12,788 nucleotides of DNA from positions 1 to 12,788 of the forward strand of contig MHYW01000034.1 in assembly GCA_001828545.1 (NCBI GenBank). The letters run 5' to 3'. The notes beneath the pieces are model-generated. The model had not been told where the DNA came from and made no database searches. It worked only from the letters and a program-made list of their open reading frames with translations. Source of the stretch: Planctomycetes bacterium RIFCSPHIGHO2_12_FULL_52_36 (GTDB lineage Bacteria > Planctomycetota > Brocadiia > Brocadiales > Bathyanammoxibiaceae). A program made the position numbers and the translations under genes. Of the stretch, positions 1 to 5,893 are shown in pieces. The stretch's first letter is position 1. Each line of letters starts with the position of its first letter.

Positions 1-792
1 CTCCTGGAAGAGGCCCTATCTGAGGGAATCCGTGTCTCCGTAGATAGATACCCCTACATTGCGGCGGCCACAGACCTCGGTGTCCTCCTCCCCAGGTGGG
101 TACAGGAGGGCGGTATAGACAAGGTTATGGAGAGACTTACACACCCCCCCACCAGGGAAAAGATTGCCCAGGAGGTACTGGAGGGCAGGCGACAACAAAA
201 CAACTGGGATTCCATAGTCATCTCGGCCGTCCATTCCCCGAATAGGAAGGAACTGGAGGGTAAGGGCCTGGGCCAACTTGCCACCCTGTGGGGTAAATCC
301 CCCGTGGACGTAGTCCTGGACCTCCTGGTAGAAGAGAAATGCAGGGCCTGGATACTCCTCTTCAGCATGAGTGAAGAAAACCTTGAAAAGATACTCCCCC
401 TGCCGTTTGTATGTGTAGGCTCAGATAGCTCCCTCAGGGCCAGAGAGGGCCCGCTGTCCGAGGGTAAACCCCATCCCCGGGCCTATGGCACCTTCTCCAG
501 AATCTTGGGAAGATACGTGAAGGAAAAGGGGGTACTCTCTATGGAAGGGGCAGTCCATAAAATGACTGGACTGCCTGCCCGGAAACTCGGACTCAAAGAG
601 AGGGGACTCCTGAAGGAGGGGTACTTTGCCGACATAACTATCTTTGACCCAGGCAAGATTACGGATAGGGCAACCTATCAGGAACCCCATAATTATTCGG
701 CAGGTATTGAGTACGTATTTGTCAATGGGAGGCTCACTGTGGATAAGGGACAGCATACGGGAGCCCTCGGCGGGCTGGTGCTAAAGAGGTGA
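1..792 (+). CDS. N-acyl-D-amino-acid deacylase (D-aminoacylase), C-terminal part
   Basis: This is the C-terminal 263 residues of an amidohydrolase of the D-aminoacylase type, which removes the acyl group from N-acyl-D-amino acids. The reading frame is open from base 1, so the gene begins outside the window; the first internal ATG (127) is not the start. Visible family marks are DRYPYIAAATDLGVLLP near the left edge, the GSDSS segment with the conserved Asp at 424-426 (a metal-site or catalytic residue in the family), PHPRAYGTFSRILGRYV, and the C-terminal beta-sandwich end GYFADITIFDP. Its last 4 bases overlap the GTG start of the next gene, so translation is probably coupled. A D-acyl-amino-acid deacylase next to a glutamyl-amide hydrolase suggests peptide or amino-acid salvage, which is inference. 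Related dihydropyrimidinase-like hydrolases are less likely given the PHPRAYGTF segment. Confidence 0.88.
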   Translation, partial: LLEEALSEGIRVSVDRYPYIAAATDLGVLLPRWVQEGGIDKVMERLTHPPTREKIAQEVLEGRRQQNNWDSIVISAVHSPNRKELEGKGLGQLATLWGKSPVDVVLDLLVEEKCRAWILLFSMSEENLEKILPLPFVCVGSDSSLRAREGPLSEGKPHPRAYGTFSRILGRYVKEKGVLSMEGAVHKMTGLPARKLGLKERGLLKEGYFADITIFDPGKITDRATYQEPHNYSAGIEYVFVNGRLTVDKGQHTGALGGLVLKR

Positions 793-1496
793 AACCTTTT
801 ATCGGGATTAACTGCGACCTTAGTCGGGAGTGGCCCTGCCGCCTCTCTCTTTATTGCGAGTATTATGAGGCAGTAAAAATGGCAGGAGGGATACCAATCC
901 TCCTTGCCCCTCTGGAAGAGGTAAAAGATATAGAAGGATTACTGAATAGGCTTGACGGACTGATACTCAGCGGCGGTGACGACGTCTGGCCAGAGCGATA
1001 CGGACAGACAAGACATGCCAGGACCAACCTAGTCTCTAAGGAGCGAGACGCCTTTGATTTCCAACTGGTGAGGCAGGCCCTGGATATGGATATACCCGTG
1101 CTGGGCATCTGCCACGGTATACAGCTTATTAACGTAGTAATGGGCGGTACCCTTATTCAGGACATACCCTCTCAACGCCCCTCGGACGCACCCCATAACT
1201 CAAAGGCAGTCCATAAAGTAAAGGTGGAGCGTGGGACACACCTCTATGAATTTCTTAAGACAGACGTACTCACGGTCAATAGTATCCACCACCAGGCCAT
1301 TGACCGCCTGGGAGAGGGGCTAAAGGTGAGTGCCACGGCAGAAGACGGGATTGTAGAGGCCATAGAGGGCACAAGACGCTCCCTGATTATGGGGGTACAG
1401 TGGCACCCGGAGAGGATGCTAGAGGATTCCACCCAGAGGAGGCTATTCACTGCCTTCCTGGAGGAGGTAAAGGGGCGTGTCCCCAAAAGGGCTTAA
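789..1496 (+). CDS. Class I glutamine amidotransferase-like hydrolase (peptidase C26 / gamma-glutamyl-GABA hydrolase family)
   Basis: The 235-residue protein has the full class I glutamine amidotransferase fold signature as used in PuuD-like gamma-glutamyl hydrolases. The nucleophile elbow is LGICHGIQLINVVMGGT with Cys108, and the rest of the triad is in VQWHPE (His206, Glu208). SGGDD (61-65) and VNSIHHQA (163-170) are the usual C26 substrate-pocket segments. Length is normal for the family. It starts with GTG inside the stop of the deacylase gene (GTGA overlap), and its 3' end overlaps the next gene by 20 bases, so the three genes are probably one operon. The family cleaves gamma-glutamyl amide bonds, for example in gamma-glutamyl-GABA; the exact substrate cannot be read from the sequence. 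Cytoplasmic; no signal peptide is seen. Confidence 0.88.
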   Translation: MKPFIGINCDLSREWPCRLSLYCEYYEAVKMAGGIPILLAPLEEVKDIEGLLNRLDGLILSGGDDVWPERYGQTRHARTNLVSKERDAFDFQLVRQALDMDIPVLGICHGIQLINVVMGGTLIQDIPSQRPSDAPHNSKAVHKVKVERGTHLYEFLKTDVLTVNSIHHQAIDRLGEGLKVSATAEDGIVEAIEGTRRSLIMGVQWHPERMLEDSTQRRLFTAFLEEVKGRVPKRA

Positions 1497-2847
1497 ATTT
1501 ACCCCTGGTGGGTTACTGCTCTTACTATTATGCCTCTCATGTGGTGGTCCTCCCCCCACCAAACTTGAAGAGGACATAACAAGGTACAAGAGGATACTGA
1601 GGGCCTTGCCTGATGACGTGGACACCCATTACCGCCTGGGGCTTGCTTACTATGAAGATAAAGACTACAAGGCGGCAATAAAGGAACTAAAGACGGCCAT
1701 TAAGGAGGCACCGACCATCCCAATCTTATACAACCAATTGGGGCTGGCCTATCAGGCGGACGACGAGCCTAAGGATGCCATAGAAGAGTACCAGAAGGCC
1801 CTGGAGCTTGAGCCTGACTTCTTCCCCGCAAGGGTCAACCTGGGTGTAGTCTATTATCTGCAGATGCGGTTTGCAGACGCCGCCGGAGAATTCACGCAGG
1901 TCCTCCAGAAGGCGCCGGACCATGCCGGGGCCCAGCTGGGCCTCGGGCTTGCTTATGTTAAGATGGACAAATACGAGGAGGCCGTAAGCCACTTCCAGGA
2001 GGCCATCAGACTAAACCCACGGGACTCGGAGGCCTACAAACAACTGGCCATCGTTTACAAACTCCAGGGTAAGAAGGACGAGGCCCTGGCCAACTTGAAG
2101 ACCGCCGTAACCCTTAATCCGAATGACGGCGAGGCCTCCTGGTATCTGGCGGGGCTTTACATGGAAAGAGGCCAGGTGGACGAGGCGATAATGTATTACA
2201 CCTTCGTTACTGACATCATGAGCGGTATGCCTATGGCCCACTACGAGGAGGGTATGGCCTTTAGAAAAAAGGGGGCCCTCATGGAGGCCCTCGCAGAGTT
2301 TGAAAGGGCAGAGAAGGGAGACCCCAAGTATCCGGGCCTGCAGGCCCAACTAGCCTCCCTCTATCATGAATTGAACAGGATAGAAGATGCCATATACCAC
2401 TACGAAAAGGCCCTGAAATACGCCTCAGGACCACAAGAGGCTGAACTGCGCCGGGGGTTAGGCAATGCCTATATCCAGCAGTCGAAATTCAAGAAGGCCA
2501 TTGAACAGTATAAGAAAGCCCTGGCGATTGAGCCTGAAAACGCACAGATCCATAAAGAAATAGCGGAAGCCTATGCCTTCAATCGTGACATCCCCGACGC
2601 CCTCCCCCACTGGAGGAGGGCAACCGAGCTGGCCCCAGACCTTGCGCAAGGTATCTGGGAAAGGGCGCTAGACTTTGATTACTCTATAGCTGAAGCCCAC
2701 TACGCCCTGGGGCTAATTTACGAAAAACAGGGGAAAATGGACAAGGCCCTTCACTCCCTGACCCAGGCAGTAAAGCTGAGTCCGCAGGATAAGGACTACC
2801 AGTCAGCCCTGGAGAGGATAAGGAAGCAAGTAGGCAGTAAGAAGTAG
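1477..2847 (+). CDS. TPR-repeat probable lipoprotein
   Basis: This 456-residue protein is almost entirely tetratricopeptide repeats. I count about 11 units of 34 residues from about residue 46 to the C-terminus, each with the Leu-Gly-x-x-Tyr and Ala-x-x-x-Tyr/Phe-x-x-Ala-Leu pattern and often ending in Pro (for example AIEEYQKALELEPD). The N-terminus, MSPKGLKFTPGG then a run of Leu and LCLSCGG, is a hydrophobic export signal ending in a lipobox-like Cys. The -3 residue is Cys instead of Leu, so lipidation is likely but not certain. The GTG start is chosen because GGAGG lies at 1463-1467, 9 nt upstream; the start lies 20 bases inside the preceding gene. TPR proteins scaffold other proteins, here presumably at the periplasmic face of a membrane. 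The partner is unknown. The last codons (GSKK) fall in a repeat-like CAGTAAGAAGTAG stretch. Confidence 0.85.
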   Translation: MSPKGLKFTPGGLLLLLLCLSCGGPPPTKLEEDITRYKRILRALPDDVDTHYRLGLAYYEDKDYKAAIKELKTAIKEAPTIPILYNQLGLAYQADDEPKDAIEEYQKALELEPDFFPARVNLGVVYYLQMRFADAAGEFTQVLQKAPDHAGAQLGLGLAYVKMDKYEEAVSHFQEAIRLNPRDSEAYKQLAIVYKLQGKKDEALANLKTAVTLNPNDGEASWYLAGLYMERGQVDEAIMYYTFVTDIMSGMPMAHYEEGMAFRKKGALMEALAEFERAEKGDPKYPGLQAQLASLYHELNRIEDAIYHYEKALKYASGPQEAELRRGLGNAYIQQSKFKKAIEQYKKALAIEPENAQIHKEIAEAYAFNRDIPDALPHWRRATELAPDLAQGIWERALDFDYSIAEAHYALGLIYEKQGKMDKALHSLTQAVKLSPQDKDYQSALERIRKQVGSKK

Positions 2848-2874
2848 TGAGTAGGTTGGAAGTTTTTTGTAGCC

Positions 2875-2890
2875 GCAGGCTTTAGCCTGC
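2875..2890. repeat. Short perfect palindrome GCAGGC-TTTA-GCCTGC
   Basis: Six-base-pair stem with a TTTA loop just after the TPR gene, in the 117-bp gap between two convergent genes. No T-tract follows the stem on either strand (the T run on + lies before it), so it is not a classical intrinsic terminator. It resembles the other short GC-rich palindromes scattered through the window. Confidence 0.6.
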
Positions 2891-2900
2891 GAGAGTCCAA

Positions 2901-2959
2901 CAGTAAGCAGTGGACAGTAGGCAGTCTATTTACCCCCTACCCCCTACTCCCTGCCCCCT
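2901..2959. repeat. Low-complexity dispersed repeat (CAGTAAGCAGT plus TACTCCCTGCCCCCT)
   Basis: This stretch joins two words that recur elsewhere in the window. CAGTAAGCAGT (2901-2911) recurs at 7057-7067, at the end of ahbD, and a diverged inverted copy lies at 7213-7232. TACTCCCTGCCCCCT (2945-2959) recurs exactly at 5857-5871. It lies between the convergent ends of the TPR and PPC genes and has no coding potential I can support. Confidence 0.6.
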
Positions 2960-2964
2960 ATCCC

Positions 2965-3405
2965 CTAGCCCCCGATATACAACAGGTCTAACTTAGTCTT
3001 CTCATCAAGTTGTCTCTTTACCATTGCCCCTTCCAGTTCAAAGATTACGGCCTCTATTGTAAGATATATCTTTGCCTCCTTTCTTATACAGCCCAGAAGG
3101 AGTTTCTCCTCGCGGCCAATGGTGCTGTGGACGTGGACCTTTGGCTCGTTGTCTTTCCAGAAGATGGTGCCCAGCCCCACCACCTCCCTACCATCCTGAA
3201 AACCCCTCCACATGGGGGTTGGGGGGACCACTGGTCTTTCAGGTCCCACCACCACCTCAGCCTCCTCCAGGGCCCCAAGGAAGTGGATAATTCCAGCACG
3301 CACGTCTTCCTTTTTGATAAGCCCGGTCAGTTCCTTAAGAAAATCCTCCCCATGGTCAAACCTCACCACAAATACCCTTCCCAGACGGCATTGAGTGTAT
3401 TTCAT
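2965..3405 (-). CDS. PPC domain (DUF296) protein
   Basis: The 146-residue protein is a single PPC/DUF296 domain, the fold also found in plant AHL DNA-binding proteins and in many bacterial stand-alone proteins. The core is GTIFWKDNEPKVHVHSTIG (residues 79-97), with the HxH pair His91/His93, followed by LLLGCIRKEAKIYLTIEAVIFEL. In many members a third His (GGHL) completes a metal site; here that position appears to be Cys106, which is also found in a bacterial GCIR subfamily and could still bind metal. The start has GGAGGG just upstream on the - strand. The opposite-strand reading frame of similar length has no family features. It is convergent with the TPR gene and divergent from the GH99-like gene. 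DNA binding or a regulatory role is suggested by the family name only; the bacterial function is poorly known. Confidence 0.85.
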   Translation of the reverse strand: MKYTQCRLGRVFVVRFDHGEDFLKELTGLIKKEDVRAGIIHFLGALEEAEVVVGPERPVVPPTPMWRGFQDGREVVGLGTIFWKDNEPKVHVHSTIGREEKLLLGCIRKEAKIYLTIEAVIFELEGAMVKRQLDEKTKLDLLYIGG

Positions 3406-3426
3406 CTGCCCTCCTGATTTGAGTCG

Positions 3427-3454
3427 GTAGGGGTTTGATTAATCAAACCCCTAC
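3427..3454. repeat. Perfect 28-bp palindrome, GTAGGGG family
   Basis: The half-site is GTAGGGGTTTGATT and the other half is its exact reverse complement, so all 14 pairs match with no loop. It lies about 12 bp upstream of the ribosome binding site of the PPC gene, inside the divergent intergenic region. It shares GTAGGGG ends with the palindrome at 10866-10893, of identical length, but its inner seven bases differ. Confidence 0.85.
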
Positions 3455-3576
3455 GTATAAAAAGCCATAATATGAATTCCACTCGGCCATATTAACCTAC
3501 TTCTACCACCTGAGCAAGTCTAAGCGGTCAATTTGCCAGCCAGATATATTATTATTTAACCTGGCGATAAATCATT

Positions 3577-3582
3577 TATAAT
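3577..3582 (+). promoter_or_regulatory. Candidate -10 box (TATAAT) for a leaderless transcript
   Basis: TATAAT lies in a locally AT-rich stretch and ends 9 nt before the ATG at 3592. No good -35 is seen (TTTAAC at 3555-3560 is weak). The downstream gene has no Shine-Dalgarno sequence, so transcription beginning at or next to the ATG is plausible. Confidence 0.35.
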
Positions 3583-3591
3583 TATTGATTG

Positions 3592-4701
3592 ATGAACTAT
3601 CCAGGCTTACTAATATTGTGCGTCTGCCTTTTAATCTCATTGCCTCATATGACCGAAGGCACCACCCTGAGCTTACCGAAGGGAAAAGAGGTAGAGGGAT
3701 TAACGGTAGGTGTCCTATATTACCTGTGGTGGGGTTTATTGCCTGGAGACAAAGACACCTGGAAACTCGGCCATAGCTTAACACCCGAATTGGGTGAGTA
3801 CGACTCTAAAGACCCAGGCGTGGCCGAACAACACCTGCGATGGGCCAACCAGTACGGCATAAACCTCTTGCAGGTCTCCTGGGCAGGACCTGGTAAGAGA
3901 GACCCTTCCCTGGATAACGATGAGATTGACCTGGCCTTAAAAGAAGGTCTATTAAAGGCACCTTCTATTGCAAAGGTAAAGTTTCTCCTGGTTTATGAAA
4001 CCGAAAAGGCCCTTGGGGCAGAGGCTGAAAAATTAGGTTACGACCCCAAAAAGGCCTTCGTGGAAGACCTCCTCTATGCAAACCAGAACTACTTTGACCA
4101 CGCTAGTTATTTCAGACTAGAGGGCCGGCCAGTGGTGATGATTTGGAAGACCAGGGCCGTCCTGAATTCTCTCCTCCAGAAGACAGGTCATGAACTATCT
4201 GAGGTACTTCAAGAGATAGAAAGGGCCTGCAATCAAGACCTATTATGGGTCAGCCTTGGGGAGGACATTTACAGCCCAAAAGGGCCCGACCTGGAGGAAC
4301 CCACGTTAAAGGTAATGGATGGAATCGCCCCTCTCTTGGGGGATGACTTCCCCGCAGGGGAGGAAAAGCCCTGGAAAGAGTACCTGGACCATGTTGCCAC
4401 CAGCTACACCCTGTGGCAGGAGGCGGCCCAAAGGGCTGGTTTCATCTTTGTCCCTGCAGCCCTGCCAGGGTTTGATGACAGGCACTTCAGGTTCGGCCGG
4501 AACCGATTCATGAAGATGGAACCCAGAAACTTCAAGGAATCCGTCAGGGTAGCAAAAGAGGTGGCCAGGGGGGGTAGTAAATGGATATCTATATACGGCT
4601 TTAACGAGTGGTTTGAGAGCGGGGGCATTGAACCTACGAAAGAATATGGTATGCTATTCTTAAAGGCCCTGGAATCCGCCTTAGGCGGACTGAAGGATTA
4701 G
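3592..4701 (+). CDS. Secreted glycoside hydrolase family 99-like protein
   Basis: The 369-residue protein resembles GH99 endo-alpha-mannosidases and the GH99-like domain of WbsX-type proteins. Visible similarities are the N-terminal strand GVLYYLWWG, the PELGEYDSKDPGVAEQHLRWA segment, VSWAGPG, the central GRPVVMIWKTR, and near the C-terminus YGFNEWFESGGIEP. The last matches the GH99 NEWHEG motif, whose two Glu residues three apart are catalytic; here they are Glu339 and Glu342, with His replaced by Phe. A hydrophobic N-terminus (YPGLLILCVCLLISLP) is a probable export signal, although it has no basic residue at its start. TTG at 3589 is directly after an in-frame TGA; I chose the adjacent ATG. 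No Shine-Dalgarno is visible. The following TPR gene starts 2 nt after the stop, so they are co-transcribed. The C-terminal codons for ESALGG are written by a dispersed palindrome (4675-4689). Enzymatic activity is inferred. Confidence 0.72.
   Translation: MNYPGLLILCVCLLISLPHMTEGTTLSLPKGKEVEGLTVGVLYYLWWGLLPGDKDTWKLGHSLTPELGEYDSKDPGVAEQHLRWANQYGINLLQVSWAGPGKRDPSLDNDEIDLALKEGLLKAPSIAKVKFLLVYETEKALGAEAEKLGYDPKKAFVEDLLYANQNYFDHASYFRLEGRPVVMIWKTRAVLNSLLQKTGHELSEVLQEIERACNQDLLWVSLGEDIYSPKGPDLEEPTLKVMDGIAPLLGDDFPAGEEKPWKEYLDHVATSYTLWQEAAQRAGFIFVPAALPGFDDRHFRFGRNRFMKMEPRNFKESVRVAKEVARGGSKWISIYGFNEWFESGGIEPTKEYGMLFLKALESALGGLKD
4675..4689. repeat. Palindrome TCCGCC-TTA-GGCGGA inside a coding end
   Basis: Perfect 6-bp arms around TTA, the same element as CCGCC-TTA-GGCGG at 8558-8570 and related to GTCCGCC-TGA-GGCGGAC at 9512-9528. 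Here it lies in the last codons of the GH99-like gene, in a frame that avoids a stop. Confidence 0.75.
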
Positions 4702-4703
4702 AC

Positions 4704-5507
4704 GTGAAAGTTAGCTTATTAACTACCTTTATACTCCTCTTGGTGGGGGTAACCCTGCCACTCAGCCTCGCGATCCCCCAGGCCTATGCCCAGCATGATA
4801 TGGGGGACGATGCCAAGGAACACTTCAACAAGGGACACGAACACTACAAACAAGGGCGTTACGACGATTCTATCGCAGAATTCAAGAAGGCCATGGAACA
4901 CGACCCCAAGGATGCCGCCAGCCTCTTTGGCCTGGGCAACTCTTACTTCCTGAAGCAGGACTTTGTCCAGGCCATAAAGTGCTACCAGGACGTCACCCAA
5001 ATCAAACCAGATTTCCCCAAGGCCCACTATGCACTGGCACTTGCCTACAGGAGGGTGGGTAAGCCCGAAGAGGCTGAGAAAGAGTTTGAAATCTACAACC
5101 GCCTCAGCACACAAAAACCTGCTGAGACCCCCAAACCTGCCGAGAAGAAACCGGAACCTAAAAAGCCTGCCGTGAAGAGATTGGAAGAGGCCCCACCCTC
5201 AGAAGTAAAGCCTGCTGAAAAGAAGGGGGCACCGCCGGAAGAGGTGCTTAAAAGGGCCAGGCCCACAGAAAGGGAAGGAAAGATAGTCCCTGAAAGGCCC
5301 TTCCCGAAAGAGGCCAGGCCGGCCGTTACCGTAGTGAAGAAGGAAAAAAAACAAAGGAATTTTGTCGCACGCTATGTACGTACCCTCAAGGACTGGGGTC
5401 CAGTGGGTATGGTTTTATTGTGGTCCACATACTACGTCGTTGCGGCCCAGGTATGGATAAGTATAGTGGTACTCTTTGGCCTCGTTATCCTGTGGCGGAG
5501 ACGGTAG
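4704..5507 (+). CDS. Exported TPR protein with C-terminal membrane anchor
   Basis: This 267-residue protein has four visible parts. Residues 1-29 are a signal peptide (MKVSLLTTFILLLVGVTLPL, cleavage probably after AYA). Residues about 36-137 hold three TPR units, including HYKQGRYDDSIAEFKKAMEH and AIKCYQDVTQIKPD. Residues about 138-217 are a Lys/Pro/Glu-rich, probably disordered linker (KPAEKKPEPKKPA). Residues about 234-264 are a hydrophobic membrane segment ending WRRR. The layout implies a periplasmic TPR module tethered by a flexible linker to the inner membrane. The GTG start has GAAGGA 6 nt upstream and follows the GH99-like stop by 2 nt, so translation is coupled. It probably acts as a scaffold for a neighbouring exported protein; no partner can be named. 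Confidence 0.82.
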   Translation: MKVSLLTTFILLLVGVTLPLSLAIPQAYAQHDMGDDAKEHFNKGHEHYKQGRYDDSIAEFKKAMEHDPKDAASLFGLGNSYFLKQDFVQAIKCYQDVTQIKPDFPKAHYALALAYRRVGKPEEAEKEFEIYNRLSTQKPAETPKPAEKKPEPKKPAVKRLEEAPPSEVKPAEKKGAPPEEVLKRARPTEREGKIVPERPFPKEARPAVTVVKKEKKQRNFVARYVRTLKDWGPVGMVLLWSTYYVVAAQVWISIVVLFGLVILWRRR

Positions 5508-5535
5508 GTAGCTACTAACCAAAGGAGGGTTGGTT

Positions 5536-5760
5536 ATGGATAAAGTGCTCATCTTCGGCAAGGATGATTGCCCCTATACAAGCGGTGCAAGGGAAGATTA
5601 TATTGGCAGGGGTATCCCCTTTGAGTACATCAACGTAAAGAAGAGTAAAGACGGCATGAAGAAGATGCTGGAATACTCTGGCGGAAGGAGAGAGGTTCCC
5701 GTTATAGTAGAGGGTAAGAAGATTACTGTCGGTTTTGGTGGTGGGACGTGACACGTCTAG
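5536..5760 (+). CDS. Glutaredoxin-like selenoprotein, Uxx-star type (UGA at 5749-5751 read as Sec)
   Basis: Read conventionally this is a 71-residue protein ending at TGA 5749-5751. The next codons are CAC GTC TAG, so recoding gives a 74-residue product ending Sec72-His73-Val74. The protein has a glutaredoxin-like fold: KVLIFGKDDCPYTSGARE with Cys12 in CPYT, the cis-Pro segment VPVIVEG (Pro55), and the end ITVGFGGGT before the TGA. As I recall, small glutaredoxin-like proteins with Sec third from the end are the family called Uxx-star, and the length and the REDY and GFGG segments fit. A SECIS-like hairpin stands 18 nt after the TGA (separate entry). ATG 5536 is chosen over TTG 5530 because GGAGG (5524-5528) is 7 nt upstream. 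Cys12 and Sec72 could form a selenylsulfide redox pair, which is inference. The gene follows the TPR gene by 28 nt. Selenocysteine machinery is not in the window. Confidence 0.85.
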
Positions 5761-5763
5761 GCC

Positions 5764-5780
5764 ACCGATGGTCTATCGGT
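5764..5780 (+). promoter_or_regulatory. Bacterial SECIS element (selenocysteine insertion hairpin)
   Basis: ACCGAU (5764-5769) pairs perfectly with AUCGGU (5775-5780) around the loop GGUCU (5770-5774). The loop begins 18 nt after the UGA at 5749-5751. Bacterial SECIS hairpins need a G-containing apical loop at about this distance from UGA. From memory, the E. coli fdhF SECIS has the same GGUCU loop with the same 18-nt offset and also begins UGA-CAC. CUAG words at 5757-5760 and 5787-5790 could add a lower stem. The hairpin lies past the TAG stop, so it is not constrained by coding. Confidence 0.8.
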
Positions 5781-5788
5781 CTTTAACT

Positions 5789-5873
5789 AGGGAGTAGGAG
5801 GTAGGGGATTACAGAATTCAGAATGCAGAATTCGGAATTCTTTTTTTGCTAATCCTTACTCCCTGCCCCCTGT
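5789..5873. repeat. Imperfect inverted repeat between the selenoprotein and ahbD genes
   Basis: The left arm (GGGAGTAGGAGG, then GGGGATTA ending at 5811) is roughly complementary to the right arm (TAATCC at 5850-5855, then TTACTCCCTGCCCCC). AGAATTC words lie between them. The TACTCCCTGCCCCCT part is an exact copy of 2945-2959. The element ends just upstream of the ribosome binding site of the next gene. Confidence 0.55.
5813..5847 (+). terminator. Possible intrinsic terminator after the selenoprotein gene
   Basis: AGAATTC (5813-5819) can pair with GAATTCT (5835-5841), followed at once by a run of T to 5847. The stem is AT-rich with a 15-nt loop, so it is weak, and it is built from a dispersed repeat. 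Confidence 0.3.
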
Positions 5874-5893
5874 TTTTAATAGAGGAGGAAGAC

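Noticed and set aside
127..129. ATG at 127 as the start of the deacylase gene
   Set aside because: The frame is open to base 1 and the upstream codons encode the conserved DRYPY and LPRW segments of the family.
2875..2890. Intrinsic terminator between the convergent TPR and PPC genes
   Set aside because: The hairpin is perfect but no T-tract follows on either strand; the T run on the + strand lies before the stem.
3010..3417. + strand frame of 135 residues opposite the PPC gene
   Set aside because: No family features; the - strand frame has a clear PPC domain and a ribosome binding site.
5846..5893. Upstream extension of the ahbD frame to 5846
   Set aside because: It runs through a dispersed repeat and gives MLILTPCPLF-type residues; AGGAGG stands 5 nt before ATG 5894.
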